64,000 nt of DNA from Monomorium pharaonis (lineage: Eukaryota; Arthropoda; Insecta; Hymenoptera; Formicidae): assembly GCF_013373865.1 (NCBI RefSeq), contig NC_050470.1, positions 8,974,373 to 9,038,372 on the forward strand. The letters run 5' to 3'. The notes beneath the pieces are model-generated. The model was not told the DNA's origin, did not search any database, and saw only the letters and a program-made list of their open reading frames with translations. Positions 45,301 through 57,456 of this stretch are shown piece after piece (position 1 is the first letter of the stretch; every line of letters begins with the position of its first letter). The position numbers and the translations under genes were made by a program.

Positions 45301-47431
45301 GGATTCAGAAATTTTATTTCTAAATGTAAAAGAAGTAGGTCTTCAAGTGGATAATCTTTAAATGGATGAAAAAAGAAATAGAAAATAAATTTGTTAACTT
45401 ATTTATAATATAATAACAAGAAAAAAAGATGTAAAAGCACGTGTCTATGTAAAAATGTAACGCTGGACAAATACTGAATTGGCCAGTAATTAATATTATT
45501 TATTTTGAGTATTAAAAGTACTAACAACAATGCTTTTAACAATAATGTAGAATTTCGACAATTAACTACACCCGAATGTAAAAATTTGTGGAAATATTGT
45601 AAAAAATTGCGATTTTTACAAAAATCTACAACTTCTACAAATTATTATATCGTTCATAAAAATGTTTGTAAAAAGTTGTAAAACCTTATAAATATTTCTT
45701 ATAACTCACTACAATTTATTGCATTTATCACGAGTTTTTACAATTTACATAAATTTATAAAAAGTTATGTTAACAATTTTAATTTTTTATAGAAATACGT
45801 AAATTATATATTATACTTCTTGAGCTCATCTTGAGCCGAGTTTTAATAATATATTTTGTCTTATGTAGATAAATACAAATTCAAAAAGTTTGTTTTGTAC
45901 AGTCATAAAATAAAAATAAAAAAACGTACAAAAATATTTAAATATTTGCGAGCGTTAATTAACTTTCTATATATTATAAAAATTATTCTAGACGTACAAA
46001 GAAAATTTCCGCAAAATTGAACTCACGTTCTCTTTGTTTTCTCTGTAGAGGACAAAATGTGTGTTATGAATAAAACGTACTCCAAAATATTCTTTCTAAC
46101 GGCTGCTTTTTCCAGAATAATCTTTTCTAACCGCCGAGTTCGTAGTTCTTATTAAACAACAATTTATTTCAATGTATTTTTATTGTTTAAACGAATAAAT
46201 ACATTTAAGTATATTTTTGTTTTGTAACACTACAAAACAAATTAAGAACACAAAAAGAAAAAAATAAATATTGAAGAAAAAAAACTGTATTATTAAATTT
46301 TTCGATAAGTAAAGAAAGAAAAACTTCATCCAATTCTTTGACTCATCATATTACTTTCACATCCAAATTCTATATCTTAATATCGAACTTTCAAAATCCG
46401 TGACATACATACCTGAATCACTCTTAGTCAGAGTACTGTTTATGCAGTTGATAATAAATATAAAGAGACAGTATTCTTACTTGCAGTTTGTACTTTCTGT
46501 GAGAAAGTTTTCGTCATTCCGGGCAAACGACGTTACAGACTGTGGTTACAGATCTATCTCTGCCCCACCATGTAATTTTAGTACAAATTTGGTCGAATCA
46601 CATCCATTTCCGATTTTATCGACAGTGTTGTAAAAATAAATATGGTTTATCACGGACTTGTAATAATGTATCTTTAGGCCCTTGTGCAATGTCAGGCAAT
46701 AGGCAATAGGAATCGTCCTCTCTTTTTCTTTATTTCCTTGTTCCTACTGCTTGTTGTCTAGCATTATGCAAGGATTTTCTCATAGAATTTTGTAGTGGTC
46801 AGTCTCTAATTAGTGTTTCTAAGAATTTCGATGGAGCAACGCACCTGGGGCTCGATTCTTGAATTTATTCGCAAGAGAAACGTATGCGCAAATACCCGCT
46901 CTAAAGAAAAGTTGCAAGTTTATTGGTTAAAAGCCATGTGATAGTTAATAAATTTCCAACTTTTCTGTAAGAAGAGAATTTGCGAATACGTTTCTCTTAC
47001 GAATACATTCAAGAATCGAGCCTCTGGTGACAATTTCACACAATTACAATCAATGTACGTCTAATGTAATCATATGTTACGGACATATTTATAATACATA
47101 TTTTTAATTATAAAATTTTATTAGCTTCTTGTATTATAAAAAATGATAAAACATTATACGTTATTCTCTTAATACTTCATCTGTTTTTGAGAATATAATT
47201 TTTTTAAATTTTATTCTCTTTGTTCAAATTTTTATAGTTTGTCCTTTTATATACTTACTTGAATTTTAAAAATAATTATAATTCCTAAAATTTTAATTAC
47301 ACAATATGTGTTGCATATGTTTAGTTCAAACTTAAACGTTTATAAAGTAACAAAAAATATATTACAAAAGGAAAAGTGACTGAGATATTCCAAACGTTAT
47401 AATTATAAAAATTTTATTTTTATATTGTACT
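45301..47431. other. Intergenic DNA between IDE start and DHX35 stop
   Basis: AT-rich. It includes the IDE promoter side near 45.3-45.5 kb and one MITE (46848-47024). The frame at 46400-46633 (plus) has no recognisable family. No RNA gene seen. Confidence 0.65.
46848..47024. repeat. MITE family 1, copy 2 (GGGCTCGATTCTTGAATT ends)
   Basis: A 177-bp fold-back starting ggggctcgattcttgaattt and ending with its complement aagaatcgagcctc. It has the same internal words (gcaagagaaacgtat, gttgcaagtttattggtta) as the copy at 35841-36018, about 11 kb away. The two differ by scattered substitutions. Confidence 0.85.
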
Positions 47432-50400
47432 TCAAACAGACTCAATAGACGTTCTCTCATAAAAATGTGGTGCTGCCTCCAATAACATCTCTGGTTGAAT
47501 GACAGTCAAATCCTTCATGTAAGTTTTATTCGTTTGCAGAATTTCGCAAAATAGTAACCTGGAATAAAATATTAATATTAAATTTAAAAAAAATGAAATT
47601 TCTATTAGAATAATATAGTCAGACTTTTTTGTACTTACCATTGCGGCTGCTGCAGAGTATATAAGCAACTATTCGGATGAATATACAAATCTTTATTACC
47701 GCGAACCGTTCTGTACGTACCCGTATAATGCAGATATGCCGCTTTAGGAAAGAGACCAGCAGTTAAACATTTGAGAATCTGTTGAACATTTCCTGAAAAA
47801 ATTCAGAAATATTTTTTACTAGAATTTTTATAAGAAATATAATTACATTCACAATTAAATTTAAGTACCATTGCAGGATATCAGTGGAATGTCTAAGCGT
47901 TTGAGCATTTTGTGCATCTGCACGCGAATTTCCGTAGCTCTCCGCAAAGCTTTGTGATTGAGAAAATGTTTTTGGCACCAGGCAGGTGTCTTATTTTGTT
48001 CAAAAGCTATGTAGATGTTTAGTAAAGTAAGAAGATCTCCTTCTTCCACTTCGAATTTGCGATGTGCTATTCTCGCTTTTAGAGCCGCTTGCCCTCCACC
48101 AGGTTGCACGAAAACGTTCTGAACTTGCAGCATGGCGAATATTGTCGTAATTTCCTCAGAACATCCCATCTCGCCTATTAATTTACAAAATTTGTAAATT
48201 TACTATATAAAATATTTATTATATAAAATTACGATTTTATATCATTGCTATATTTTTTGAAGAAAGTTCGATTTTGAAAAGTGTCTAATATTAATGTTTT
48301 TACATTTTTATTGTATTTTAAAAGTCTATTAATATATTTAATTTTATATACCAGATGCAATTAAGGATTTTGCCAGTACCGGTTCTAAAGGCATCTCCGC
48401 CATCGTTAGACCTAACGGTGTCGTTAAATCCCCATTACTATCGATCGCACCTAACGCGTAAAGCAATTCTAATCCTGTGACTAGATTTTTACTGGGTGGC
48501 GCAGAAGGAAAATTAAATCGCAATACGTTATCGATGCCAAGAGCCTTCAATTGTAGTATCGCCGGCGCCAAATCTGACCGTTGCATTTCTGGTGGAGTAG
48601 CCTCGAATAATTCAGCGTAAGCTTCTTCTGTGTACAATCTATAAGATTGCAAAATGTTTTATTAGTTTGTGCAATAATTTCTATATTCAGAATATAAAAA
48701 ATACATTGCTATTATATATATTACAAATATATTTACAGCTCTTATAAATATAATTAGCATACGAAACATATAATTAATCGCTTGCTTTCTTTACCTAAAT
48801 GCTTTTCCAGTCCGCATGCGTCCTGCGCGACCGGCTCGTTGGTTGGCGGAAGCTTTCGATAGGGGCACGATAACTAGGCTATTCGTCTGCGCTTCTGCTT
48901 CGAACCAAGGTATCTTGACGAAACCGCAATCAATTACTGCACATTACAAAGTTCCAATTACATAACGAATGTAGAGTCGAGTATTAAGAAGAAAAAGTGC
49001 ATTAATATACCGTAAACGATATTTGGAATAGTAATAGACGTTTCCGCGATGTTGGTCGCCACGATAACTTTGCGAGTATCTTTAGCGGCCCTCCAGAATA
49101 CCTTAAGCTGCTCTGCGTTCGGAAGTGACCCGTACATCGGTAACGGAAGCAGCTTCTCTAGAAATAAATTATTTAACAATATTAGTACATTAATTCTAAC
49201 CGACCGTAATATGTTAAACATATCAATGAGTTGTAAATCGTCTAACGGTCTGCATTGGATCTTGATGGATATGATTTTTCTATTAAATTTAATTTTCTTA
49301 GCTTATTTAAAATTGCGCGCCGACAGGATTCAGACTTAAAACACAATTACTAAGCTAAATTTCGATGCTCGAGAGCATCTTAAAATCCCCCCTTCCCACC
49401 TTCCCCGAAAAACTGTAAATTAATTTATTGCGAAAAATAATACCTCAGCCGGAGTTCGAACCCGGATCTCTTGTCATTCCGTGCGAGTGTCCTAGCCAAT
49501 TCGACCACTGAGGTATTATTTTTCGCAATAAATTAATTTACAGTTTTTCAGGGAAGGTGCAATTTTAAGATGCTCTCGAGCATCGAAATTTAGCTTAGTA
49601 ACTGTGTTTTAAGTGACGAATCCCGTCGGCGCGCAATTTAAAATAAAGCTAAGAAAATTAAATTTAATAGAAAAATCATATCCATCAAGATCCAATGCAG
49701 ACCGTTAGGCGATTTACAACTCATGATATGTTTAAATTATTTAATTTAACAAAATTAAAAATTTTTTAATTATTAAAGCTTTTTTCCATTCTTGTATTGG
49801 ACAGTCCTAAAAGTTTAAGTTCTTTTGTTGCTTATATAGTAAACAACAATAAAAAATATTCAAATAAGTGAGAATTAATTCAAATATTATTGAATATTGA
49901 ATAATGCGCTTTAAAAAATTCATTAAAAAATAAATATACACAAATATAGAAGAAAATTAAAATTTAAAAACTGTGTCCTGCCTTCTCGAATTTTTTTATA
50001 TAAAAAGTTCTAATTCGCTATCCAGAAAACTGCTTGACTTTACTTACGTTTATCATCTTTTATAAGCTTTGCGTGTTCCGATAAAAGAGAGACGGCTTGA
50101 TCAACCTCGTCAAGTCCTGTGAGAAATGCCAGAATATCACCCGACTCTTCCGTTTCGTGTATTTTTAGAGCGGTGTCTACTACGCCATTAACGTAATTCG
50201 CGACTGGCTCTGTAACATGATACAAGCTTAATTAAACAGAGTTATATTTTACAGTCACGAACGTGATTTTGTGCGTATGTGTGTACCTTTCACAAAAAAA
50301 ATATCCACTGGATACAACCGCCCCTCGACGCTCATGATAACGGCGCTATCTTTACTCGAGTCCTTCGTCGTATTTACGTTAAAGAAATCTCGAAGTTCCT

Positions 50401-53400
50401 CCGCGTCAACCGTTGCTGACGAGACAATAACTCTCAGACTCTTCCGTTTCTGCAATATTCATTAGATAACGTCAGTCATGTCCCGCGCGAGGAAAGTTAC
50501 GTTATTTGCCAATAAACATCAGTGAATTTACCCTGATTATTTTTTTCAGCAACCCCATTATAATATCAGTCAAGAGTGTTCTTTCGTGCACTTCGTCCAG
50601 AATAATGACCGAGTAGCTTGTTAATAACGGATCGCTCATTAATTCTCTTAGAAGAATACCCTCGGTCATGTACTGCAAAGGCGATTTACATTAATCTTTG
50701 TAACGAAATCATACACATATACATGTTAATATGAAATGTACAGAAAAATGCTGATATGATTTTTTAAATATTTATCAGACATGACCAGTTCATGCTTATA
50801 CTTTACTCAACTTATAAACGTAATTATCGCTAACATAACTTGACCTATGTTTGCGTTTAGTTGATCTCAACAATGACTTATATTTCATTTTAATGAACTT
50901 ATATTATATTGTTTCATGTTAAACTATACTGACTTTCTTTTGTATCTATTTATGTAAGTCCTATTAACCCTATCTATAGTATTTATATATTATATAAATA
51001 ATAGTGAACAAACTCCCAATTCTCCTGTTATTTCTTAATTTTATTTCTAATATTCATCATAAAATGTATGTATAACAATAGGAAAGTGCAATTAATAATT
51101 TTCCATAAAGTTAAATTATTAGAATTATTTTAAATCGCGTTTGCGTTCTATTTGTTTTGCGTTCACGGTGTCGTACCTTAATCTTTGTCGTTTCATCAGT
51201 ATAATCATCGAAGCGTATGCAATAACCTACAGTGGTTCCTAGAATACAATTGCGTTCGTCGGCCACGCGATTTGCTAGGGAGGTAGCTGCGACTCTTCTG
51301 GGTTCCGTTATGCCAATTTTTTTCCCATCTGCACACCATCCTGCTTCGAAAAGATACTGAAAAGTGAAAATATTTATATGCAATATGATATTAATTTGTT
51401 TAAAAAATATTAAATTTTATATCATACAGATATCTCTCTACTTACAACGTGGTTATATTCCAAGACTTTGGTCGACTTTTTGATTTATGTCGAATTGATT
51501 GTAAGTCCAACAACAATGTAGCGCTAAACATTACAGGCGCTAAATTGCCGCTCTATATATGTACGTATCATTTAGAAACATATTCGTAATATTATTTTAT
51601 ACAAGTAAAACATTCATAAAAAACATTATTTTATATAATGATTATATATAATAAAAATAATATATAAACTTTAAAAAATGACAAAATAATTTTTTTTCTC
51701 AAAAATACAAGTCTTGATATAATATTTTGCATTATGTAAAATTAATATTAAACACTTTCAATTATTTATAGCAAATAATTAAAAATCAAATACAATTGTG
51801 TATGTAAGTTTAAAAATTCTTAAATCGAAGTACATAGAGGGATACCTGTACGTTTTATATTAAAATTATACTATAAAAAAATTAAAATCAATAAAATCTC
51901 TACAAAATATGTATTATCATGCACAGAAAAAGATATTTATTAATAAATTAATATTATCTTTTATAATGAGCGTGCGTGAATAAATTATTTTGTTTTTATT
52001 ATGCAATGTGTAAACAGTTGTATGTACAGTAAAAATTGCATTTGCATAATTCTGAAAAATATTATTGAACTAAAGTATTTATTTTTGGGTGGTACGATAA
52101 AACAAATGAAACAAATATTTCAGATAAATTATTTATATAAAAATATTTTATTTCACATTCCCAATATAAAAGTAAGATACTGGCCACAGTGTTGTAAAAT
52201 TTGACCAAAAAATTCTGTTATAAAATTTAATCCTATATCGAACACAATTATTAACATTGACCGTATGTTATCCAGAGCGTTACGAAGTTAATAGTTTTTC
52301 GCCTTACGTACACGTAATAGTTTTTTTTTTACGAACGTTCGTTACATTTGTACTGCAGTTAGGTAACATACTCTTAGTGTTGGATTAGATAAAAATGTCT
52401 AACCGCAGTCAATAACTGACCTACTTCAAGCGTAGATATAACGCAAGTTGTCTTGTGTCGCAGCGATAAAAGCGAAAAAAGGAAACATTTAAACGCACGA
52501 CGTACAGTTATTTTATGATTTTTAACTTATACTATATTACATGCTATTTTGTCAAAACAAAATTATACATCCAAAAAATCTCATTATTTGAGACTTAAAA
52601 ATATAAATAATTTGTATTAATATAATTTTATAATATATTTTTTATATACCACATGTATAAAAAGCGATTCATATATACATTTAAATGTTTTTCTTAATTA
52701 TATATTACATACAAGTAAAATATATATATGTATATGTATATGTGTAGATATATATACATACACATATATGTATGTTTTTATGAATTTTATTAATATCATA
52801 ATATTATGCATATTAATAGGACAAGATGTATCATTTTTTACTTATTCATTAATATATATCATATAAAAAAATGTTAAATTCGCAATAACATGAATTTGAA
52901 ATTCTAAACTACTACTTCTCAATTTTGTTTCTTTTTCAATTAAAATGTATACAATATGATCATTAACATAATAATCATCTTTTAAAAAATAAATATTAAA
53001 GATAATTGAAAGAAATAAGTTCTTCTATCAAGTATCTACTATTGGAATCATGTAAGCGCACGCTGACAACAAATAATATTAAGAAGGAATAGAAAACTTA
53101 TGAATCAAGAAATGCGTACGAAGAGAATCGCAAGCTCTCGTTCAGCGACAATATTTCCACGTAAGTGTACGTGTAGTGAAGCTCGCTGATAATGATAAGC
53201 AGAAACAGCACCATAGGTAGCTGCCACCACGCGAATCTGACGTATTCCCAAATGCGATCTAGAAATATTGCCAGAAGCATATAGTCCATCATCGCGTGGA
53301 AGTTGAAGATCTTCCACGCGAGGGCGATGGCCCAAAAGGAGGGACTTCGGAAGACGGCGGTCTGCCTATCGTAGAGATCCTCTCGGCCAATCTTCAAGGA

Positions 53401-54355
53401 AACGTCGGACTCCAGAAGGTCCTGGTACACGGAAATGTATCGGTTCCAGGCGATGCTCGTCAGGGAAAGATGGAGTCCCACCATCAGCATGTTATAGAGA
53501 GGTGATTTCCAGGGCGAGGTCGAGGTCAAAACAGAACTGTGGGACGACGATGACGACAACGATAACGTTCGAATGGGCAGTCGCTCGTATCCGATGCGGT
53601 GATTAGAGTTGCGCCTGAGGAAGAGAAACACCGCGACCGTGAGGGCGATGCAGCCGAGGCCGTCGCAAGCGCCGTCCACGAGGTAGCCGATAGATCCGAC
53701 GTCCGATCTTTCGCCTTTAATATTGAGCCTCGTTCTGGCCACGTGGCCGTCCAGATCGTCCAGCCAGGCTCTGACTTGGAACAACACGACACCCACTCGT
53801 CTGTGAAAAAGGGAACTCCGGGTGACGTAGCGAGCTCCAATTACAGCCACTATAACGTGAGACACGCTGATGGCGTTCGGCGTCAGCCACGTCCAGGAGC
53901 GGCTGATGCCCAGCACATGGTCCACCAAGGACGCCAGGGGGCTCAGGACGTAGTGATTAGGGTGGTCCAACGTCATGGCCTTCACCGTCACCGTGCAAAT
54001 CGGATTCAGGTCGCACAGGATCGGCGAACGATACGGTGAGGCTCGCGTGTCGTTCACGGACGGACGTACGTCGTAGTTCTGCACGCGGAAGTAAAGCAGC
54101 AAGTCCATCCCGGCGAAGTACAGCAGGAACAGCAACGCCAGGCACGTCTTACTGATGAGCGCCGAAGAATACATCTTCCGAGATCAAAGGCCGATAGCTC
54201 TCTATTTTATTTTTTCTCCTTGCTTCTTTTTCATACATATATATTTATTTATCTAAATTACTTATTCTTCTAATCAGTCAGCGTATATAAGTCGTTTTTA
54301 TTTCTTTTTCCGTGTAATTAAAAAGACATCCTATTATGACCGACTATTATTATTG

Positions 54356-54390
<35 letters not shown>

Positions 54391-54955
54391 TCTAATGTTT
54401 ATTGGTACGCTGTAAATTCAGCTTGTGTATTATGCATCGAGGCGCGTGTTTTCGAATCGCGCCGACCGACATTCTTCGCGATGGTCCTCTTCGTCCTTTC
54501 TCTTCTCCCGATACAGCCGGAGCGGGTCCGCGTCTCGTCGGTCTTCCGAGTTACTCCAGATTCTCCGCTACGAATTAACGAGACGATTCAGCAGGAAATT
54601 CGCTCCTCCTCGCGGCCGTCGCGTGCTGATCGCGTGTTGCGCCAGCAATTACTGGCAATGCCTCGCGATAAAAATGCGTTTTTCCGGGATTAAATTTATC
54701 ATTGAAACCGGAACATGCACAAACACATTTCCGCCGCGGGCTACGGACGGCGGGGATAAGTCCCGTTCTGCTCTACCGCGTCGTTGACTCTGCGCGTATT
54801 CTGAAATATTCCACGGTACGCCGTAGCCGGGCCATCATCATCATCAGCAGCAGCAGCAGCTCGCCGCTGTCTTCCTCGCATCTATAACAACACAACGTGC
54901 GTAGTTTCGGTCTATTTCGGCCGGGACCGGACACGGTGGTCCGCCGCTTCCGGAC

Positions 54956-54986
<31 letters not shown>

Positions 54987-57456
54987 CTTCTTCTTCTTCT
55001 TCTTCTTCTTCTCCCCTTCTCTGGTCGAGAGGCCGTGCGCGATCGCCGATGCCTTGAGCCGCACTGAGAAGACGGACGGAGGAGGAGACAGGTAGCCCGC
55101 CTCGCGTCACCTTCACCGCTGGGTCATCACGGGTTTCACTCCGTTCTTCCGTAATGGGTCAATATCATGGACTCGCTCAGAAGAGATCCGTGATTATCTC
55201 TAATCCAATCGGACGGACGGGTCCGCGCGCGCCTGCCGGACGTTGACACGGATCGCGTTAGACTGCAATGCTGGGCAGGGAAGGCGCGCCGCGCATATAT
55301 ATGTTTTAGTAGATAAAACAAACACGATAAGAAGTGACAAGAGAGGCAGGCGCCTCTCCTCGCGCTGCTCCTCCTTGCGAACTCTCCCTACGGTTCTCCC
55401 CGAAGAGTATCTCTCTCTCTACGGTCAAATGTGTTCTCTTCCAAGTTTTACAGTTAAATTCTAGTTAGACCGTGTACTCTCTTCTCTGCGTAGAATTCTA
55501 TTTATATCTGCGCGGTGTTGAATTTCGTTAGATGCGATGTGAAGGTCGCGTGTGTGCAATGGAAAAATACTATGCGTAACAATGTTTTAGAAACTGTATG
55601 CAAGCCTTCGCGAGAAAAATAAAACTTTGATTACCATAACGCGTGAATAATTCATGAGAATAATAAAAACCAAGTCATTGCGTGCTTACTAAGTCCACGC
55701 GGATTGGACGTGGCACGTGTTTCAACGTTGCATATTGTGTATATACTCTGATGATGTATGATGATAAATATAAATCGTCTTGCTATTGGATAATCTCCAG
55801 TGTTTGCTGATGCAACTCATAATATTGCTGTCTAAATGGATTTAAATATTTTCAACACACTCATTACATATCTATAGTGCACTTAACAGAAAACGTATAA
55901 CTATGATATTGAATACTTAATAAAAAGCGTTATTGTGCAACTGAAGTTTCCAAGTATCTTTTTATGTGTCTCTTAAAAATAAAGATATAACTGAAAGAGG
56001 TTTTTTTTTAGTTTTAAATAGAAGAAACTATTGCTTACTTTCTTTTGATAAGATATTAAAATCTTAATTTAAAGTATAGGCCAAAAGTTAGGCCAAAAAA
56101 TACTAACAACTTCGTAATCTAAAAAAAAATGTAGAGAAATTTTCAAAAATGCATTTTAAAGAAAAAAGATGAAAATTAAAATGTCTTTTAATTGTTTGCA
56201 CTCTCTTCATTCCTGAATTATATAAAATTGAAAATTTTGATAATTTTTTTAAATGTAAAGGTACTGTAGCTTGAAAAAAAATTATTAGACAAAAATTTTT
56301 CAAAATAAAGTTTTATTTTAAAATATGTTTTTGAGCTAATTTTTTAAAATTATTTATTTCAAACCTCTTGTATAAAATTTCATTTTTAATAAAATATTTT
56401 TAAAACTAAAGAGTTTATTTAAAAAAAGCAAAAAAAAAAGAAAAATTTTAATTATAATGTGTTTAATTCACATACATTTTCGAAATTAAAAAAAATTTTT
56501 TAACTTTATATTTTTCAAAAACAAGAAAATTTCAAGTGTTTCTAAACTTTTGATTGATAGTATATGAACTTGTGTATTAAAATACTAACACTAGAGATTA
56601 TTGATTTCTAGTTGCAGGAATTAAAATATTTATGTAAATATAATAAATTATAATGCTAAGGCTAAACTTTCTGTCATTTGTATCGATATGTTAAGATTGA
56701 TCTACAATAGGTGTAGCAAGCATTTTACTTTGAACTATAAACTATGATGTTTTTTCTAATAAACTATTTGCATTGTTTTAAGCAGTTACAATTTGAAGCA
56801 ATAAAGTCTCAAATTCCAAGTTTTAAGCAAGGTAGTCAGATTTCAAGAACTATAAAGAATAGAGATTGGAGTGAATTAACATCACTGTTCAGAGCTTGTT
56901 ATTAGAGCAAAAAACTGAAGATTTGTTACTTCTATTGTAGATCTTGGCTTATATGTCCAAGCCTTACCTGGGGAACTTGTGTGCTTTTACCACAGCCTGT
57001 TTCACCAACCAAAACCAAGGTTTGATATTTCTCCAACAAATAAATAATATGGTCTTTGTTTTTGAATATAGGCAGCCGTTGACGTTGCATATCGAGTGCA
57101 AGAGAATGATGCGCATTGTAAACAAATTGTGTTGACGAATGGGCGTCAATGTCAGGCTTGTCCTCCTGCCACATGTTGCCTTCTAATTAACCAAGTTTCT
57201 CGATTAGTAATTAATATTTCACATAATTTTTAAATGCAAATTAAAAGAGACTTTATTTGTATTTGTCTTATTTAACTGTACAGATTAGATTGAACAGCGG
57301 ATAAATGGTCAAATTACAAAGTAACTGGCAAACTTTTGTTCGAAATAACATTAATAACAATTTATAAATATATCTCAATAAACAAATAACAAACAGAAAT
57401 ATAAGGCTACTGAATAACATAACCTTACCCGGCTTGGAGAAAAGCGGTCGAAACAT
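47432..57456 (-). CDS. DHX35: DHX35-type DEAH-box RNA helicase, 12 coding exons
   Basis: Minus exons: 57456-57429, 57182-56968, 51356-51177, 50672-50532, 50449-50287, 50209-50048, 49157-49011, 48936-48795, 48638-48352, 48174-47869, 47792-47639, 47558-47432, about 683 aa (human DHX35 703). Start MFRPLFSKP. Motif I is GETGCGKSTQ, motif Ia ITEPRRVAA, motif II DEVH (instead of DEAH), motif III SAT, motif V TNIAETSITI, motif VI QRAGRAGR. The HA2/winged-helix region (DNVLRFNFPSAPP...LYALGAID) and OB-fold (YLHYTGTYRTVRGNKDLYIHP) follow. DHX35 is found in the catalytic spliceosome. Intron 2 is 5.6 kb and contains the CPES gene on the same strand. The intron between exons 6 and 7 holds the tRNA-capped hairpin. 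Confidence 0.94.
49214..49736. mobile_element. Large fold-back element (~520 bp) with a tRNA-like apex, in a DHX35 intron
   Basis: Left arm 49214-49448 and right arm 49508-49736 are long inverted repeats (about 230 bp, high identity by eye). They begin aaacatatcaatgagttgta and end with the complement. Shared landmarks are gtctgcattggatcttgatg, ttaatttaattttcttagct, atgctcgagagcatct and gcgaaaaataatacctcag. A 73-bp tRNA-like sequence occupies the apex. The left arm has a few extra bases (C-rich near 49387). It interrupts the intron between exons 6 (ends 50048) and 7 (starts 49157), ending about 57 bp upstream of the exon 7 3' splice site. Confidence 0.8.
49442..49514 (-). ncRNA. tRNA-Glu-like pseudo-tRNA at the hairpin apex
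   Basis: Read on the minus strand, 73 nt. The 7-bp acceptor stem ACCTCAG/CTGAGGT is perfect. The box A-like D arm is TGGTCGAATTGGCTAGGAC. The T arm has a 5-bp stem and TTCGAAC loop with box B GGTTCGAACTCC. The D and T arms resemble tRNA-Glu. The anticodon stem does not pair, so it is not a functional tRNA. It could still be an internal RNA polymerase III promoter. No CCA is encoded. The acceptor stem continues directly into the long inverted-repeat arms. Confidence 0.6.
53098..54174 (-). CDS. CPES: Ceramide phosphoethanolamine synthase, intronless, nested in DHX35 intron 2
   Basis: A single 358-aa frame from the ATG at 54174. N-terminal hydrophobic segment (ALISKTCLALLFLLYFAGMD), then a conserved luminal stretch (SPILCDLNP, DHPNHYVLSPLASLVDHVLG), then a CDP-alcohol phosphatidyltransferase-type catalytic region: DDLDGHVAR ... 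SDVGSIGYLVDGACDGLG, the D-x2-DG-x2-AR ... G-x3-D-x3-D layout. Several hydrophobic helices follow. In Drosophila, CPES makes ceramide phosphoethanolamine, the insect counterpart of sphingomyelin, from CDP-ethanolamine and ceramide in the Golgi lumen; it supports cortex glia. GC content is clearly higher than in the surrounding intron. The same-strand position inside DHX35 means it needs its own promoter, probably in the GC-rich region at 54.4-55.5 kb. Confidence 0.9.
   Translation of the reverse strand: MYSSALISKTCLALLFLLYFAGMDLLLYFRVQNYDVRPSVNDTRASPYRSPILCDLNPICTVTVKAMTLDHPNHYVLSPLASLVDHVLGISRSWTWLTPNAISVSHVIVAVIGARYVTRSSLFHRRVGVVLFQVRAWLDDLDGHVARTRLNIKGERSDVGSIGYLVDGACDGLGCIALTVAVFLFLRRNSNHRIGYERLPIRTLSLSSSSSHSSVLTSTSPWKSPLYNMLMVGLHLSLTSIAWNRYISVYQDLLESDVSLKIGREDLYDRQTAVFRSPSFWAIALAWKIFNFHAMMDYMLLAIFLDRIWEYVRFAWWQLPMVLFLLIIISELHYTYTYVEILSLNESLRFSSYAFLDS
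54344..54390. repeat. TTA trinucleotide microsatellite
   Basis: (TTA)n of about 47 bp with one TTG interruption, about 170 bp upstream of the CPES start codon. Confidence 0.9.
54400..55500 (-). promoter_or_regulatory. GC-rich island upstream of CPES, probable promoter / leader
   Basis: Inside the AT-rich DHX35 intron a block of about 1.1 kb is CpG-rich, with a long (TTC)n tract at 54957-55012 and CAG repeats at 54846-54861. Frames in it are low-complexity (for example the poly-Glu read of TTC repeats). The position just 5' of the minus-strand CPES ORF suggests its promoter and untranslated exon. This is inference from composition and location. Confidence 0.45.
54957..55012. repeat. TTC trinucleotide microsatellite
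   Basis: About 18 uninterrupted TTC units (GAA on the other strand). Long GAA/TTC runs can form triplex DNA. Confidence 0.95.

Noticed and set aside
49442..49514. Functional tRNA gene
   Set aside because: Acceptor and T arms are good but the anticodon stem does not pair and no clear anticodon loop exists; called a pseudo-tRNA.
53599..54039. 146-aa plus-strand frame opposite CPES
   Set aside because: Antisense shadow of the CPES catalytic region.
54844..55116. Poly-glutamate minus-strand ORF
   Set aside because: It is a translation of the TTC microsatellite and flanking GC-rich DNA.
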